From contig OY729512.2 of the NCBI GenBank assembly GCA_963422445.2, forward strand, positions 4,898,001-4,962,000: DNA of 64,000 nucleotides. The letters run 5' to 3'. The stretch comes from G963422445 sp963422445 (lineage in GTDB: Bacteria > Pseudomonadota > Alphaproteobacteria > Thalassobaculales > Thalassobaculaceae). Each line of letters begins with the position of its first letter. Position 1 is the stretch's first letter. Made by a program: the position numbers and the translations under genes. Below are positions 44,345-54,097 of the stretch, piece by piece. The notes under the pieces were generated by a model. That model had not been told where the DNA came from, made no database searches, and saw only the letters and a program-made list of their open reading frames with translations.

Positions 44345-45465
44345 CGCCGTGCCTCCTTTCCGCCATCACCCTGGCCGGCGGCGACCCGCAGGGCCAGGTC
44401 TGCAAGCCGTCCGCTGGCGTCCGGGATGCCGAAACCGCGCGCCGCCTGCGCCGCGCACATCAAGCGCTCCGGGTCGCCGAGCAGACCTGCGATACGGTCC
44501 GCGAGAGCTTCGGTAGTGAGTCCATCCTCGTCGATGTGCCAACCGCCGCCGGCCGCCTCGAATGCGGCAGCATTGGCCGTCTGGTGATCATCCATAGCAT
44601 GCGGGTAGGGGATCAGGATCGCTGGCCGGCCGATGACGGCGAGTTCGGCCACCGTCGAAGCCCCGGCCCGGCAAATTACCAGATGGGCCGCAGCGAGCTG
44701 CTCCGGCACGTCGTCGAAGAATGTGCCGATCTCGACGGACTGACCGAAATCCTCGTAGGCCGCCTCGACCCGGGCCTGATCCTCGCTCCGGCATTGTTGG
44801 GTGATCTGGAGACGTTGTCGCAGGGCCGGCGGCAGCAGGGCGACAGCCGCGGGAACGACATCGGACAGAATGCGGGCGCCGAGGCTGCCGCCAAAAACAC
44901 AGAGACTGATCATGGTGTCAACGGTGGGTGGACCATAGACCATGTCGCGCCGGTCTGTAATGGCCTCGCGAACCGGATTGCCCGTCCGTTCGACCTCGAC
45001 CCCGAGCCCGGTCATGCCACGGGTTCCATCGAAGGATGTGGCAATGATGTCGACGCGCCGCGCCAGCCAGCGATTAGCGCGTCCGAGAACGGCATTCTGT
45101 TCATGCAGAACCGTCGGCAGACGCAGCGTCGAACTGCCGATGACCGCAGGAACTGAGGGGTAGCCTCCGAAGCCGATGACGGCCTCGATTGCGAAACGGC
45201 GGAGGATGCGCCTTGCATCGAACACGCCGAGGCCGAGCTGGACAAGGGCTCCGAGCCGCGACACCAGACCAGGCTGGCTCGGACTTGCGGCCCGGATCCG
45301 ATGTACGGGCCAGGCGTCATTCCCGATTTCGAACGCGCTGCCGCGCCGGTCGGTCAGGACATGCACCGCATGCCCCCGATCCGCGAGGGTCCGGGCGAGA
45401 CTCAACGCCGGAAAGACATGGCCGCCGGTGCCGCCCGCGGCAATCGCGATGGTCCGCATGGTCAT
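44341..45465 (-). CDS. murG: Undecaprenyldiphospho-muramoylpentapeptide beta-N-acetylglucosaminyltransferase
   Basis: 374 aa. GT28 glycosyltransferase making lipid II from lipid I on the inner face of the membrane. The N-terminal loop IAAGGTGGHVFPALSLARTL, the second loop GFGGYPSVPAVIG, CVFGGSLGARILSDVV, and the donor site VICRAGASTVAELAVIGRPA are all present. Overlaps ftsW and murC by 4 bp. Confidence 0.97.
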   Translation of the reverse strand: MTMRTIAIAAGGTGGHVFPALSLARTLADRGHAVHVLTDRRGSAFEIGNDAWPVHRIRAASPSQPGLVSRLGALVQLGLGVFDARRILRRFAIEAVIGFGGYPSVPAVIGSSTLRLPTVLHEQNAVLGRANRWLARRVDIIATSFDGTRGMTGLGVEVERTGNPVREAITDRRDMVYGPPTVDTMISLCVFGGSLGARILSDVVPAAVALLPPALRQRLQITQQCRSEDQARVEAAYEDFGQSVEIGTFFDDVPEQLAAAHLVICRAGASTVAELAVIGRPAILIPYPHAMDDHQTANAAAFEAAGGGWHIDEDGLTTEALADRIAGLLGDPERLMCAAQAARGFGIPDASGRLADLALRVAAGQGDGGKEARR

Positions 45466-46586
45466 GACGCCGCTCCCCTACCTGGCCGTCGCCGGGTCAG
45501 AGCGAGCACCATCCCCATTGCCAGCGATAACGCCAGCAGCGATGAGCCGCCATAACTGACAAAGGGCAGCGTCATGCCCTTGGCCGGAATCAGATGCAAC
45601 GATGATGCCATATGCACCAGCGCCTGCAGGCCGAACTGGAACAGCAACCCCGCCGCAGCCAGCATTACGAACAGATCGGTCTCCGGCATCAGACGGAAGA
45701 AACCGCGCAAGATCAGGAACACGAACAAAATGATGACCACCAGACAGACCAGAGCGCCGAATTCCTCTCCGGCCACGGCAAACACGAAATCGGAGTGAGC
45801 ATCCGGCAGGAAGGCCTTGACTTCGCCTTCCCCGGGACCGGTTCCCATGAGGCCACCGCTGGCGAAAGCTTCCAGCGACCGGTCGATCTGATAGGTATCG
45901 CTCAACCCGGGTTGAAGAAATCGATCGATCCGGTCACTGACATGGTCGAACAGAAAATATGCGCTGACCAATCCGCCAGCTCCGAGAAGCAACAGGACGC
46001 CAATCATGATTGGCGGCAGTCCAGCGAGAAAAAACTGACCGAACCAGCTCGCTGTGATGATCACGGTTTGCCCGAGATCGGGCTGAATCACGATCAGCCC
46101 AGCAACGACGCCAAAGAGCCCGATTGCGATGTATTGACCGGGAAAACCCGGTGTCAGGCGCCAATGGGCGAACATCCAGGCGCTCACGACCGCAAAGCAG
46201 GGTTTTGCGAATTCTGACGGTTGCAACGCGAAACCGCCGACCGAAAGCCAGCGCCGGGCACCCTTGATCTGGATGCCGAAAACCAGCGTCAGCACCAGCA
46301 AAACGATACAAACCAGCAGGCCAACCAGCGCCAAGCGTCGGACAGTCGGCGGATCCAGAAGCGAAAACCCGAATACCACCACCAGCGCAAATGGCATCAG
46401 AGTCAGCTGGCGGCGGACAAAATGATAGCTGTCGAGGTCGAGGCGCTGCGCCACTGCCGGGGTGGCGGCAAACATCATCAGGGCGCCGAACACCAGCAGC
46501 AATGCCAATGCACCGACCGACCAGCGGTCAACAGTCCACCACCAATGACCGACAACGCTTGTATCGGTACGGGCGAGGGCGCTCAT
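45462..46586 (-). CDS. ftsW: Lipid II polymerase FtsW (SEDS family)
   Basis: 374 aa from the ATG at 46586 (MSALARTDTSVVGHWWWTVD), which overlaps the murD stop by 4 bp. About ten membrane segments. SEDS signatures: GGFALQPSEFAKPCFAV, GLIVIQPDLGQTVIITASWF with the catalytic Asp, and LPFVSYGGSSLLALSLAMGM at the C-terminus. It polymerises septal glycan together with FtsI. Confidence 0.96.
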   Translation of the reverse strand: MSALARTDTSVVGHWWWTVDRWSVGALALLLVFGALMMFAATPAVAQRLDLDSYHFVRRQLTLMPFALVVVFGFSLLDPPTVRRLALVGLLVCIVLLVLTLVFGIQIKGARRWLSVGGFALQPSEFAKPCFAVVSAWMFAHWRLTPGFPGQYIAIGLFGVVAGLIVIQPDLGQTVIITASWFGQFFLAGLPPIMIGVLLLLGAGGLVSAYFLFDHVSDRIDRFLQPGLSDTYQIDRSLEAFASGGLMGTGPGEGEVKAFLPDAHSDFVFAVAGEEFGALVCLVVIILFVFLILRGFFRLMPETDLFVMLAAAGLLFQFGLQALVHMASSLHLIPAKGMTLPFVSYGGSSLLALSLAMGMVLALTRRRPGRGAAS

Positions 46587-47989
46587 GACACTCTCCGGTC
46601 CATCGTCGCGACGCCCGGAGCAAGCGCGTGAACCAGTCTCCGGAAACGGTCGCCGCGGGCCTCGAAACTGGCAAACTGGTCGAAGGACGCTGCCGCTGGC
46701 GACAACAGGACCGTGGCATCGTCGCAACCATCGCGCCGCGCCATGGCATCAGCCGCTGCGACGGCGCATTCGAGCGTGTTGCAGACGGTGTGGGCAACGG
46801 CGCCATCAAGGGTTGTCGCAAAGGATCTGGCAGCGTTACCGATCAGGAACACATGTCGGATACGTGGAAAATATCCCGACAGCGATGCGATCCCTCCGGC
46901 CTTGGCAAGGCCGCCGGCGATCCAGTAAATCTTGTCATAACAGGCCAGCGCCCGTGCCGTTGCCTCGGCATTGGTTGCCTTGGAGTCATTCACGAACACG
47001 ACGGCGCCCCGCCGGCCAACCGTTTCCTGACGGTGCGGCAGTCCCGGAAAACCCAGCAGCGCCGCACTGATCATTGCGACCGGCACACATTCCGAAAGGG
47101 CAACGGCGGTCGCTGCGCAGGCGTTCTGGGCATTGTGTGACCCCGGCAACGCCTGCGCGCTTGCGAGATCCGCGACCCGAGTGACCGAACCGTGCCGGCT
47201 AACGGTCACCGTCGCCCCGTCCATTCCGATCCCATTCTTCGGTATATGCGTCCCCGACACCGCGAAGACATCAATGTCGGACCGCGCCGCACATACCGCA
47301 TGCATCCCGGCAGCCGTGGGATCGTCAACGCCAATCACGGCCGTGGCCTTCGACGGCAGGCTGTCAAGAATCAGTCGTTTCGCCGCCACATAGCCGTCGA
47401 GCCCGCCATGTCGGTCGAGATGGTCCGGGGAGACGTTGAGCATCACTGCTGCCGCGCAGGCGAGCGACGGGGTCAGTTCCAGTTGGTAGGAACTCAGTTC
47501 GAGGGCAAACAGGCCGTGATCATCGTAATCGTCAAGATCCAACACCGGTTGGCCGATATTGCCGCCGACCTGACAGTCGCGGCCCGCGGTAGCCAGGATA
47601 TGACCGATCAGCGCGGTCGTTGTCGATTTGCCGTTGGTGCCCGAGATTCCGATAATGCGCGCGTCCGGACGCGCGCGGACCAGGAGTTCGATGTCGCCAA
47701 TGACCGGAACCCCGGCGGCGCGGGCGCGGGCAGCGACAGGATGCGGGCGAGGATGATGGTGTGGAATGCCCGGACTCAATACCAGCGCCGCAATGCCATC
47801 GAGACCGGCCCCGGCAAGGTCCACAATCTCGGCGCCAAGACCAGTCGCGGCACCACGGCGCTCGCGGTCATCATCCCATGCAACAACCTGTGCACCGCCG
47901 GCTAGCAGTCCGGCAATGGCAGCACACCCCGAGCGTCCGAGGCCCATCACCGCCACGGTCTCACCACGGAAGCCGGTTGCCGCAATCAT
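46583..47989 (-). CDS. murD: UDP-N-acetylmuramoylalanine--D-glutamate ligase
   Basis: 468 aa. N-terminal VAVMGLGRSGCAAIAGLLAG, ATP loop GTNGKSTT (117-124), NVSPDHLDRHGGLDGYVAAK and VFVNDSKATNAEATARAL, typical of MurD. It adds D-Glu. Overlaps ftsW by 4 bp; mraY ends 4 bp upstream of it. Confidence 0.96.
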   Translation of the reverse strand: MIAATGFRGETVAVMGLGRSGCAAIAGLLAGGAQVVAWDDDRERRGAATGLGAEIVDLAGAGLDGIAALVLSPGIPHHHPRPHPVAARARAAGVPVIGDIELLVRARPDARIIGISGTNGKSTTTALIGHILATAGRDCQVGGNIGQPVLDLDDYDDHGLFALELSSYQLELTPSLACAAAVMLNVSPDHLDRHGGLDGYVAAKRLILDSLPSKATAVIGVDDPTAAGMHAVCAARSDIDVFAVSGTHIPKNGIGMDGATVTVSRHGSVTRVADLASAQALPGSHNAQNACAATAVALSECVPVAMISAALLGFPGLPHRQETVGRRGAVVFVNDSKATNAEATARALACYDKIYWIAGGLAKAGGIASLSGYFPRIRHVFLIGNAARSFATTLDGAVAHTVCNTLECAVAAADAMARRDGCDDATVLLSPAAASFDQFASFEARGDRFRRLVHALAPGVATMDRRVS

Positions 47990-47993
47990 CCGC

Positions 47994-49073
47994 TCACCTC
48001 AACTTCAAGGTCGAGAGGCCGATCAACGCTAGAATGACAGCGATGATCCAGAAGCGTATGACGATCGTCGGTTCAGCCCATCCTTTTTCCTCGAAGTGAT
48101 GATGCAGGGGCGCCATCCGGAAAGCCCGCTTGCCGGTCAGCTTTAACGACGCGATCTGGATGATGACCGAAACAGTTTCGAGCACGAACAAGCCGCCAAT
48201 GATCGCCAGCACAAGTTCATGTCGGGTGATAACACTGATCGCGCCGAGTGCACCGCCCATCGACAGTGACCCGGTATCGCCCATGAAGACCATGGCTGGC
48301 GGGGCATTGAACCAGAGGAATCCGAGACCGGCCCCGATCAACGCCCCGGTGAACACGGCAAGTTCGCCGGCCCCGGGCACATAATGAAGCTGCAGGTATT
48401 GCGCAAAGACGGCGTTTCCGGTAAGATACGCAATCAGGGTAAAGCAACCGCAGGCAATCATGATGGGGCCAATTGCCAACCCATCGAGGCCATCGGTAAG
48501 GTTAACGGAATTCGATGCCCCCACTGTGATAAACACGACAAACGGAACATAAAGCCAGCCGAGCCCGATCACGACATCCTTCACAAACGGTATGCTGAGG
48601 CCGATCGGTGCGTCGGCGAGGCGCGTGATGGCAAATGCCGCAGCTACCCCGATCACGATCTGCAAAAGAAACTTCTGCCGCATGGACAGGCCGCGCGAAT
48701 TGCGTCGGCTGAGTTTGAGATAATCGTCGATGAAGCCGACCAACCCGAAACCGGCGGTCACGAACAGAACGACCCAGACATAACCGTTTGAAAGGTCGGC
48801 CCAGAGCAATGTCGAGACTGACAGGGCGATCAGGATCAACAACCCGCCCATGGTCGGTGTACCGCGCTTGCGGAAATGCGTTTCGGGTCCGTCATCTCGG
48901 ATCGGAGCGCCGTCGCGCTGCTGATTGCGTAGCCAGGAAATCACACATGGGCCGAGCGCAAAACTGAACAATAGCGCTGTCATGACGGCGGCACCGGTGC
49001 GGAACGTCAGATAACGGAACAGGTTGAAGACCTGAAAATCATCAGCGAGAGGGACAAGAAATTCATACAGCAT
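47994..49073 (-). CDS. mraY: Phospho-N-acetylmuramoyl-pentapeptide-transferase
   Basis: 359 aa, about ten membrane segments. Motifs of MraY: TPTMGGLLILIALSVSTLLW, GFIDDYLKLSRRNSRGLSMR with the DD pair, NSVNLTDGLDGLAIGP, and MGDTGSLSMGGALGAISV, with the C-terminal APLHHHFEEKGWAEPTIVIR. It transfers phospho-MurNAc-pentapeptide to undecaprenyl phosphate, making lipid I. Confidence 0.97.
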   Translation of the reverse strand: MLYEFLVPLADDFQVFNLFRYLTFRTGAAVMTALLFSFALGPCVISWLRNQQRDGAPIRDDGPETHFRKRGTPTMGGLLILIALSVSTLLWADLSNGYVWVVLFVTAGFGLVGFIDDYLKLSRRNSRGLSMRQKFLLQIVIGVAAAFAITRLADAPIGLSIPFVKDVVIGLGWLYVPFVVFITVGASNSVNLTDGLDGLAIGPIMIACGCFTLIAYLTGNAVFAQYLQLHYVPGAGELAVFTGALIGAGLGFLWFNAPPAMVFMGDTGSLSMGGALGAISVITRHELVLAIIGGLFVLETVSVIIQIASLKLTGKRAFRMAPLHHHFEEKGWAEPTIVIRFWIIAVILALIGLSTLKLR

Positions 49074-49082
49074 CGCCGATCC

Positions 49083-50510
49083 CTATCTTCCACAGACCAA
49101 ACGATGCAGCGGTGTCGACAACGCCTCGATCGCAGTGACCACTGGTGCGAGATGAGTTCCGAGAGATCCCTTGACAAGCACGACATCGCCCGCACGCAGG
49201 ACCTCCGCGACCGGACCGGCGATGTCGGTACTGGTTTCGCCGTGCAGGCTGCGGACGGCCTCCGGCAACCGGGCCCGCAGCGCCCGCATTAACGGACCAA
49301 CCGTGAAGACCAGGTCGACGCCGGTATCGACCAGGTCGCCAGCGAGTTCTGCATGCAGACACCCGGCTCTTGCGCCGAGTTCACGCATGTCGCCAAGAAC
49401 CGCAATCCGGCGCCCGCCAGTCGTCGGTTCAGTCAGGCGCAGGACTGCAAACGCCGCCCGCATTGCCGTTGGGCTGGCATTGTAGCTCTCATCAATCAGA
49501 CGAACGCTGCCGCCCTTGGCCAGAGCGATCGTTACCTGACCGCCGCGGCCGCGATCGGCCGTAACACCGCGGATTGCAGCGGCGGCTTCTTCGACATCAA
49601 GCCCAAGCGCGTAGATGCAACTCAGGATACCAACGGCATTGACACCCCAATGCGCGCCGACTGCGTCGAGGGCGAATGTCAGAGGTCTGCTGTCAATCTC
49701 TATCCGGATCACCGTGCCGTCCGGGCGGGCCTTGATACTATGGATTCGCACCGTCGCGTTGGCAGCACTTCCGAACGTGATGATCCGGCAAACTCCGGCT
49801 GCGCATGCCTGTTCGGCAAGCAGATCGAACCAGATATTGTCGCGGTTGAGCACAACAGTGCCGTCATCGGTCAATCCGCCAAAAATCTCGGCCTTGGCCA
49901 GCGCGATGTCCCGCTCACTTTGGAAAAAACCGATATGTGCGGCCGTCACCGTGGTAATGAGAGCAACATCCGGTCGAACCAACCGCGACAGCGGCGCGAT
50001 CTCCCCTGGATGGTTCATCCCAAGTTCGAAGACCGCGTGACTGGCGGTGATCGGCAACCTGGCCAGGCTGAGCGGCACGCCGATATAGTTGTTGAGGTTG
50101 CCCTCACTAGCATGGACCTCGCCAAGTCTGGCAAGTGCCCGAGTGAGCAAGGTCTTCGATCCGGTCTTCCCGACACTCCCGGTCACGCCGATGACACGGG
50201 CCGAGGATCGTACTCTGGCAGTCAGGGCCAACCGCTGCAATGCCTTCAAGCCATCGTCGACCAGCAGCAGCGGTGCCGCCGTTTCAAGCCTGTCAGGAAG
50301 TCGGGTCGCCATGACCGCGGCCGCGCCAGCGTTCAGCGCGGCGGCAGCAAAATCATTGCCGTCGGCATGCGTTCCCGGCAAGGCGACGAACAAGTCACCA
50401 GAACCAGCGCGACGGCTGTCAATCACGACACCACTGGCTCGCCAGGGCCGGCCAGTGGCACGGCCGCCGGTTGCGCGAGCCGCGGTAACATCGGACCAGA
50501 GCGTGGTCAT
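49083..50510 (-). CDS. murF: UDP-N-acetylmuramoyl-tripeptide--D-alanyl-D-alanine ligase
   Basis: 475 aa. N-terminal VVIDSRRAGSGDLFVALPGT, ATP loop GSVGKTGSK (111-119), HAVFELGMNHPGEIAPLS and LIDESYNASPTAMRAAFAVL, characteristic of MurF. It adds D-Ala-D-Ala from Ddl to complete the pentapeptide. Overlaps murE by 4 bp; 9 bp before mraY. Confidence 0.96.
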   Translation of the reverse strand: MTTLWSDVTAARATGGRATGRPWRASGVVIDSRRAGSGDLFVALPGTHADGNDFAAAALNAGAAAVMATRLPDRLETAAPLLLVDDGLKALQRLALTARVRSSARVIGVTGSVGKTGSKTLLTRALARLGEVHASEGNLNNYIGVPLSLARLPITASHAVFELGMNHPGEIAPLSRLVRPDVALITTVTAAHIGFFQSERDIALAKAEIFGGLTDDGTVVLNRDNIWFDLLAEQACAAGVCRIITFGSAANATVRIHSIKARPDGTVIRIEIDSRPLTFALDAVGAHWGVNAVGILSCIYALGLDVEEAAAAIRGVTADRGRGGQVTIALAKGGSVRLIDESYNASPTAMRAAFAVLRLTEPTTGGRRIAVLGDMRELGARAGCLHAELAGDLVDTGVDLVFTVGPLMRALRARLPEAVRSLHGETSTDIAGPVAEVLRAGDVVLVKGSLGTHLAPVVTAIEALSTPLHRLVCGR

Positions 50511-52039
50511 ACCGACTCTCCCCCGAGAACCATTGCGGCCTGCCGGGCAACGGTGGCGTCGTCGAAAGACCGTGTCTCGGTCCCCACGATCTGCCCTTGT
50601 TCATGGCCCTTGCCGGCGATGACCAGTGCATCACCGTTCTGCAGGTTTGACAGGCCGGCAGCGATTGCATCGGCCCGGTCGGGGATACTCCGCGCGTCCG
50701 GACATCCCCGCAGCACGGCCTGTCGAATCGCGCCGGGCGACTCGCTGCGTGGATTATCGTCAGTCACAATTGCGGCATCAGCAACGGCAGCAACCGCCCG
50801 CCCCATCATTGCCCGCTTGTCCCTGTCACGGTCACCGCCAGCGCCGAAGACACAGACCAACCGCCCTGCGACATGGGGCCGCAGGGCCGCAAGCATGGTC
50901 CGCAGGGCCTCGGGCGTATGGGCAAAATCAACATACACGGCAGCGCCTGAAGGATGCGCTGCAACCTGTTGCAGGCGCCCCGGGATGCCCTGGATGTGCT
51001 CAAGATCGTGCAAGAAGTCAGGATGTCGCCGATCGCCGACCGCTGCCACGAGAGCCAACGCGGCAAGCACGTTCAAGGCCTGAAACGCCCCTACGAGCGG
51101 CAGGACGACCTGATGGCGGTGGCCGTTCAGTCGCAAGTCCAGACGCTGTCCGCCAGCCTCCGGAGATTGTTCGATGAGGGCAAGATTTGCCGCATCGCTG
51201 GTCCCGAAGGTCACAACGCAGAGGCCACGGGCGCGACACGTCGCGGCGAGACCGACACTTTCCGGCGCGTCATCGTTCAGAACCGCCGTTCCGTCCTCAG
51301 ACAGGAGTTCAGCGAACAAGCGGCGCTTTGCCGCGAGATATCTCGACATCGAGCGATGGTAGTCAAGATGATCGCGGGACAGATTGGTGAAAGCGGCAGC
51401 ACGGAGCCAGACGCCGTCAAGGCGGTGCTGATCAAGGCCATGGCTGGATGCTTCCAGGGCCAGGTGATCAATCTCCGAAGCCGCCAGGTCCCGCAACTGC
51501 GCATGAAGTGCGATCGGATCCGGTGTGGTCAGGCCCGGCCCTGTTCGGTCGGCATCGGTGGTCACGCCAAGGGTGCCGATGCTGGCCGCTGCAACACCTG
51601 TCGCAGCCCAGAGCTGCCGCGTGAACTCGACGACCGATGTCTTGCCATTGGTGCCCGAAACCGCGACGACGGTGTTCGGCTGCCGGCCATAAAACCGGGC
51701 CGCGACCAGGGCCAGCCTGCGGTGCGGATTCTCGTCGCGTACAATAAACGCCCCTGGCGCCGGGCTGATCGGACCAGCGGCATCGGAGGCGAGCACGGCG
51801 ACAGCGCCGCGGGCAACGGCGTCAGCAATGTAACACCGGCCATCCACCGTGGTCCCCGGCAGGGCAGCGAACAGATACCCGGGACGGACAGCTCGGCTGT
51901 CGCTCGCGACTCCCCGGATCTCCGGATCCGGAAGCCCGCAACGACCCGGCACCCGATGCGCCACGTCGCGGCCAGGGTGATCGTCGGTTATGAGGTCAGA
52001 AAGACGCAAGACGGTGTTGCCCAGTGGATGGTGGCTCAA
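50507..52039 (-). CDS. murE: UDP-MurNAc-L-alanyl-D-glutamate--2,6-diaminopimelate ligase
   Basis: 510 aa as given. SDSRAVRPGYLFAALPGTTV, ATP loop GTNGKTS (129-135), LALEASSHGLDQHRLDGVWL, and DDNPRSESPGAIRQAV, where DNPR is the meso-diaminopimelate specificity motif. The start is uncertain: the ATG at 52039 overlaps ftsI by 44 bp, and a GTG at 52012 or TTG at 52009 just before RLSDLITDD matches the usual N-terminus better. Confidence 0.95.
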   Translation of the reverse strand: MSHHPLGNTVLRLSDLITDDHPGRDVAHRVPGRCGLPDPEIRGVASDSRAVRPGYLFAALPGTTVDGRCYIADAVARGAVAVLASDAAGPISPAPGAFIVRDENPHRRLALVAARFYGRQPNTVVAVSGTNGKTSVVEFTRQLWAATGVAAASIGTLGVTTDADRTGPGLTTPDPIALHAQLRDLAASEIDHLALEASSHGLDQHRLDGVWLRAAAFTNLSRDHLDYHRSMSRYLAAKRRLFAELLSEDGTAVLNDDAPESVGLAATCRARGLCVVTFGTSDAANLALIEQSPEAGGQRLDLRLNGHRHQVVLPLVGAFQALNVLAALALVAAVGDRRHPDFLHDLEHIQGIPGRLQQVAAHPSGAAVYVDFAHTPEALRTMLAALRPHVAGRLVCVFGAGGDRDRDKRAMMGRAVAAVADAAIVTDDNPRSESPGAIRQAVLRGCPDARSIPDRADAIAAGLSNLQNGDALVIAGKGHEQGQIVGTETRSFDDATVARQAAMVLGGESV

Positions 52040-53708
52040 GTTTGAGATCGAGAATCTGGCGAATTTCCGGTGAATCTTCGGCTATCGGGTGAATTCCGAG
52101 CAACTGGGCGCTACGGGCGACAATGCGTTTGACAGCTGGCGCCGCGACCCAGCCACCGGTCGCGAAACCATGGGATTTCCTGGTTCCCTTCGGCTCATCG
52201 ATCATCACCATAACCACATAGCGCGGGTCGTGAATCGGGAAAGCCGATACAAATGACGACAACAGCTTGCGGCGGACATATCGGCCTGTTTTCCCAGGTT
52301 TTTCCGCCGTGCCAGTCTTGCCGCCCACCAGATATCCGCTCGCATCGGCCTTGCTACCCGTGCCATTGGTCACCACCAGGCGCAGAAGCCGGCGTATGGA
52401 CGCTGCCGTTTTCTCGGAGATCACCCGCGTCGCGACAATCGTGTCGTCTACGGATGTCCGTTTCAGCAATGTGACGGGCCAGCGCATGCCCCCGTTGACG
52501 ATGGTCGAAACGGCATCGGTAAGATGGACCGGCGTGATGGCGATGCCATGTCCGAACGCAATCGTCACGGTGTTGATCTCGCGCCATGGTGTCGGAAGAA
52601 GCGGACTGCTGCGCTCTGGAAGTTCGAGAGGAACCCGTTCGTGCAGTCCGAGGTCCCGCATGAAGGCGACCTGCGCCGCGGTTCCATATTTGAGTGCTAT
52701 CTTGACCGACCCTATGTTTGACGAGTAAACGAACACTTCTGGCAGCGACAACGGTCGGCGCTTGGGGTGATAGTCGTTGATGATGAAACGCCCGAACCTG
52801 ATCGGATGGGTTGCGTCAAAGATGCTCTGCATGGTCCCGACACCCGACTCCAGGGCAAGCGTCGTATTGAGAATCTTGAGGGTGGACCCCATTTCGTAAC
52901 GACCCTGCACGGCGCGATTGAACCGGACTTCGGCCGGCGCATTCTTCGCCTTCGCCGGATTGAAGTCCGGCAAGGACACCATGGCGACAATCTCTCCGGT
53001 GTCGACGTCCTGGATCACGCCGGCGCCGCCAATCCCGTTGAATTCCGCTATTTGCCGGGCGATTTCCTCGCGCAGGATGTGCTGAACCCCGATATCGATG
53101 GACAGCGTTACCGGCACGCCGCTGTGCAGCATCGCATCGAAGTGCTTTTCGATCCCCCTAAGGCCCTTCATATCCGTGTCGGTGAAGCCAACGACGTGAG
53201 CGGACAGGTTTGCTTGTGGATAGAATCGGCGATATTCCTCCTGGAAATAGAGACCTGGGATCCCGAGGTTGTTGATCCGCTGGTGCTGTGCCGGCGTCAG
53301 ATTGCGCTCGATCCAGACAAATCGGATCTCGCGCCTCAGTTGCTCCTCGACATGCGCGAGCTCGAGATGATCGAGGACACTGACGATGCGACGGGCCGCG
53401 TCCAATGGGTCAAAGACTTTCTTCGGATCGGCAAACAGCGCCGAAACCGGCAGGCTGGTGGCGAGCAGCACCCCGTTGCGGTCGACGATGTCGGCGCGCC
53501 TGATCCGGACTCGATGCTCGGCGGTCTTGCCAGCCGCCACCCCGTCCTTCTGGCGACTGAGCGTCGCGACATCGAAAAGCCGCACCGCCACGACAAAGAA
53601 CGCAACGGCGAACAGTGCACCGGCGATCAACAGGCGCCCTTTCCCAACCTCCAATATCTTGACGAGAGTTGCCGACATCCGCGCTGGGGATTTGTCCTGG
53701 TTTCTCAT
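51996..53708 (-). CDS. ftsI: Peptidoglycan transpeptidase FtsI (PBP3)
   Basis: 570 aa. One N-terminal membrane anchor (RLLIAGALFAVAFFVVAVRL), a pedestal domain (VRIRRADIVDRNGVLLATSL), and a penicillin-binding domain with active-site STLK (Ser275), SSN (329-331) and KTGTA (464-468). It crosslinks septal peptidoglycan with FtsW. The tail after residue 530 reads RIVARSAQLLGIHPIAEDSP. Overlaps ftsL by 4 bp. Confidence 0.96.
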   Translation of the reverse strand: MRNQDKSPARMSATLVKILEVGKGRLLIAGALFAVAFFVVAVRLFDVATLSRQKDGVAAGKTAEHRVRIRRADIVDRNGVLLATSLPVSALFADPKKVFDPLDAARRIVSVLDHLELAHVEEQLRREIRFVWIERNLTPAQHQRINNLGIPGLYFQEEYRRFYPQANLSAHVVGFTDTDMKGLRGIEKHFDAMLHSGVPVTLSIDIGVQHILREEIARQIAEFNGIGGAGVIQDVDTGEIVAMVSLPDFNPAKAKNAPAEVRFNRAVQGRYEMGSTLKILNTTLALESGVGTMQSIFDATHPIRFGRFIINDYHPKRRPLSLPEVFVYSSNIGSVKIALKYGTAAQVAFMRDLGLHERVPLELPERSSPLLPTPWREINTVTIAFGHGIAITPVHLTDAVSTIVNGGMRWPVTLLKRTSVDDTIVATRVISEKTAASIRRLLRLVVTNGTGSKADASGYLVGGKTGTAEKPGKTGRYVRRKLLSSFVSAFPIHDPRYVVMVMIDEPKGTRKSHGFATGGWVAAPAVKRIVARSAQLLGIHPIAEDSPEIRQILDLKLEPPSTGQHRLASF

Positions 53709-54097
53709 TGCGTTGCTCCCCGACTGCGGCCGGCCCGATCGTCAAGTTCGGTTACTGTCATGTTGCCCTGCGTAATTCCCGCATACTCGTCGACTGGGTC
53801 GGATCGTATCGGGATTCTATCGAGATAAACGATCTGCGACACATCGGTCGGTTCGTGATCAAGACGGTCTGTCACCAGCCGCTCGATGCGCTGCGGTCGG
53901 TTGCGGTAGCTCCATTCGGCCCGCAACACCACGACTGCCTCACGATGCGCCCGTATGGTCCGGGTCAATGAGTCACGACGGTCCTCAAGCGTAATTGCCT
54001 CATATTTTATGAGGAACATGGCGGTTCCAGATATCAGGATCAGTGCCACCCAGAACACGGTCGAGCGCCGGATCACGATGCCGGCTCCCGTTTCCAT
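53705..54097 (-). CDS. ftsL: Cell division protein FtsL
   Basis: 130 aa. One membrane segment (STVFWVALILISGTAMFLIK, about 12-31) followed by a predicted coiled coil (ITLEDRRDSLTRTIRAHREA) and a short periplasmic tail. Identification rests on size, topology and its position between rsmH and ftsI. It overlaps rsmH by 25 bp. It joins FtsQ and FtsB in the divisome. Confidence 0.85.
   Translation of the reverse strand: METGAGIVIRRSTVFWVALILISGTAMFLIKYEAITLEDRRDSLTRTIRAHREAVVVLRAEWSYRNRPQRIERLVTDRLDHEPTDVSQIVYLDRIPIRSDPVDEYAGITQGNMTVTELDDRAGRSRGATQ

Noticed and set aside
49353..51083. 576-codon plus-strand open frame opposite murF/murE
   Set aside because: Antisense of two overlapping, well-identified genes; Arg/Ser/Gly-rich translation with no motif.
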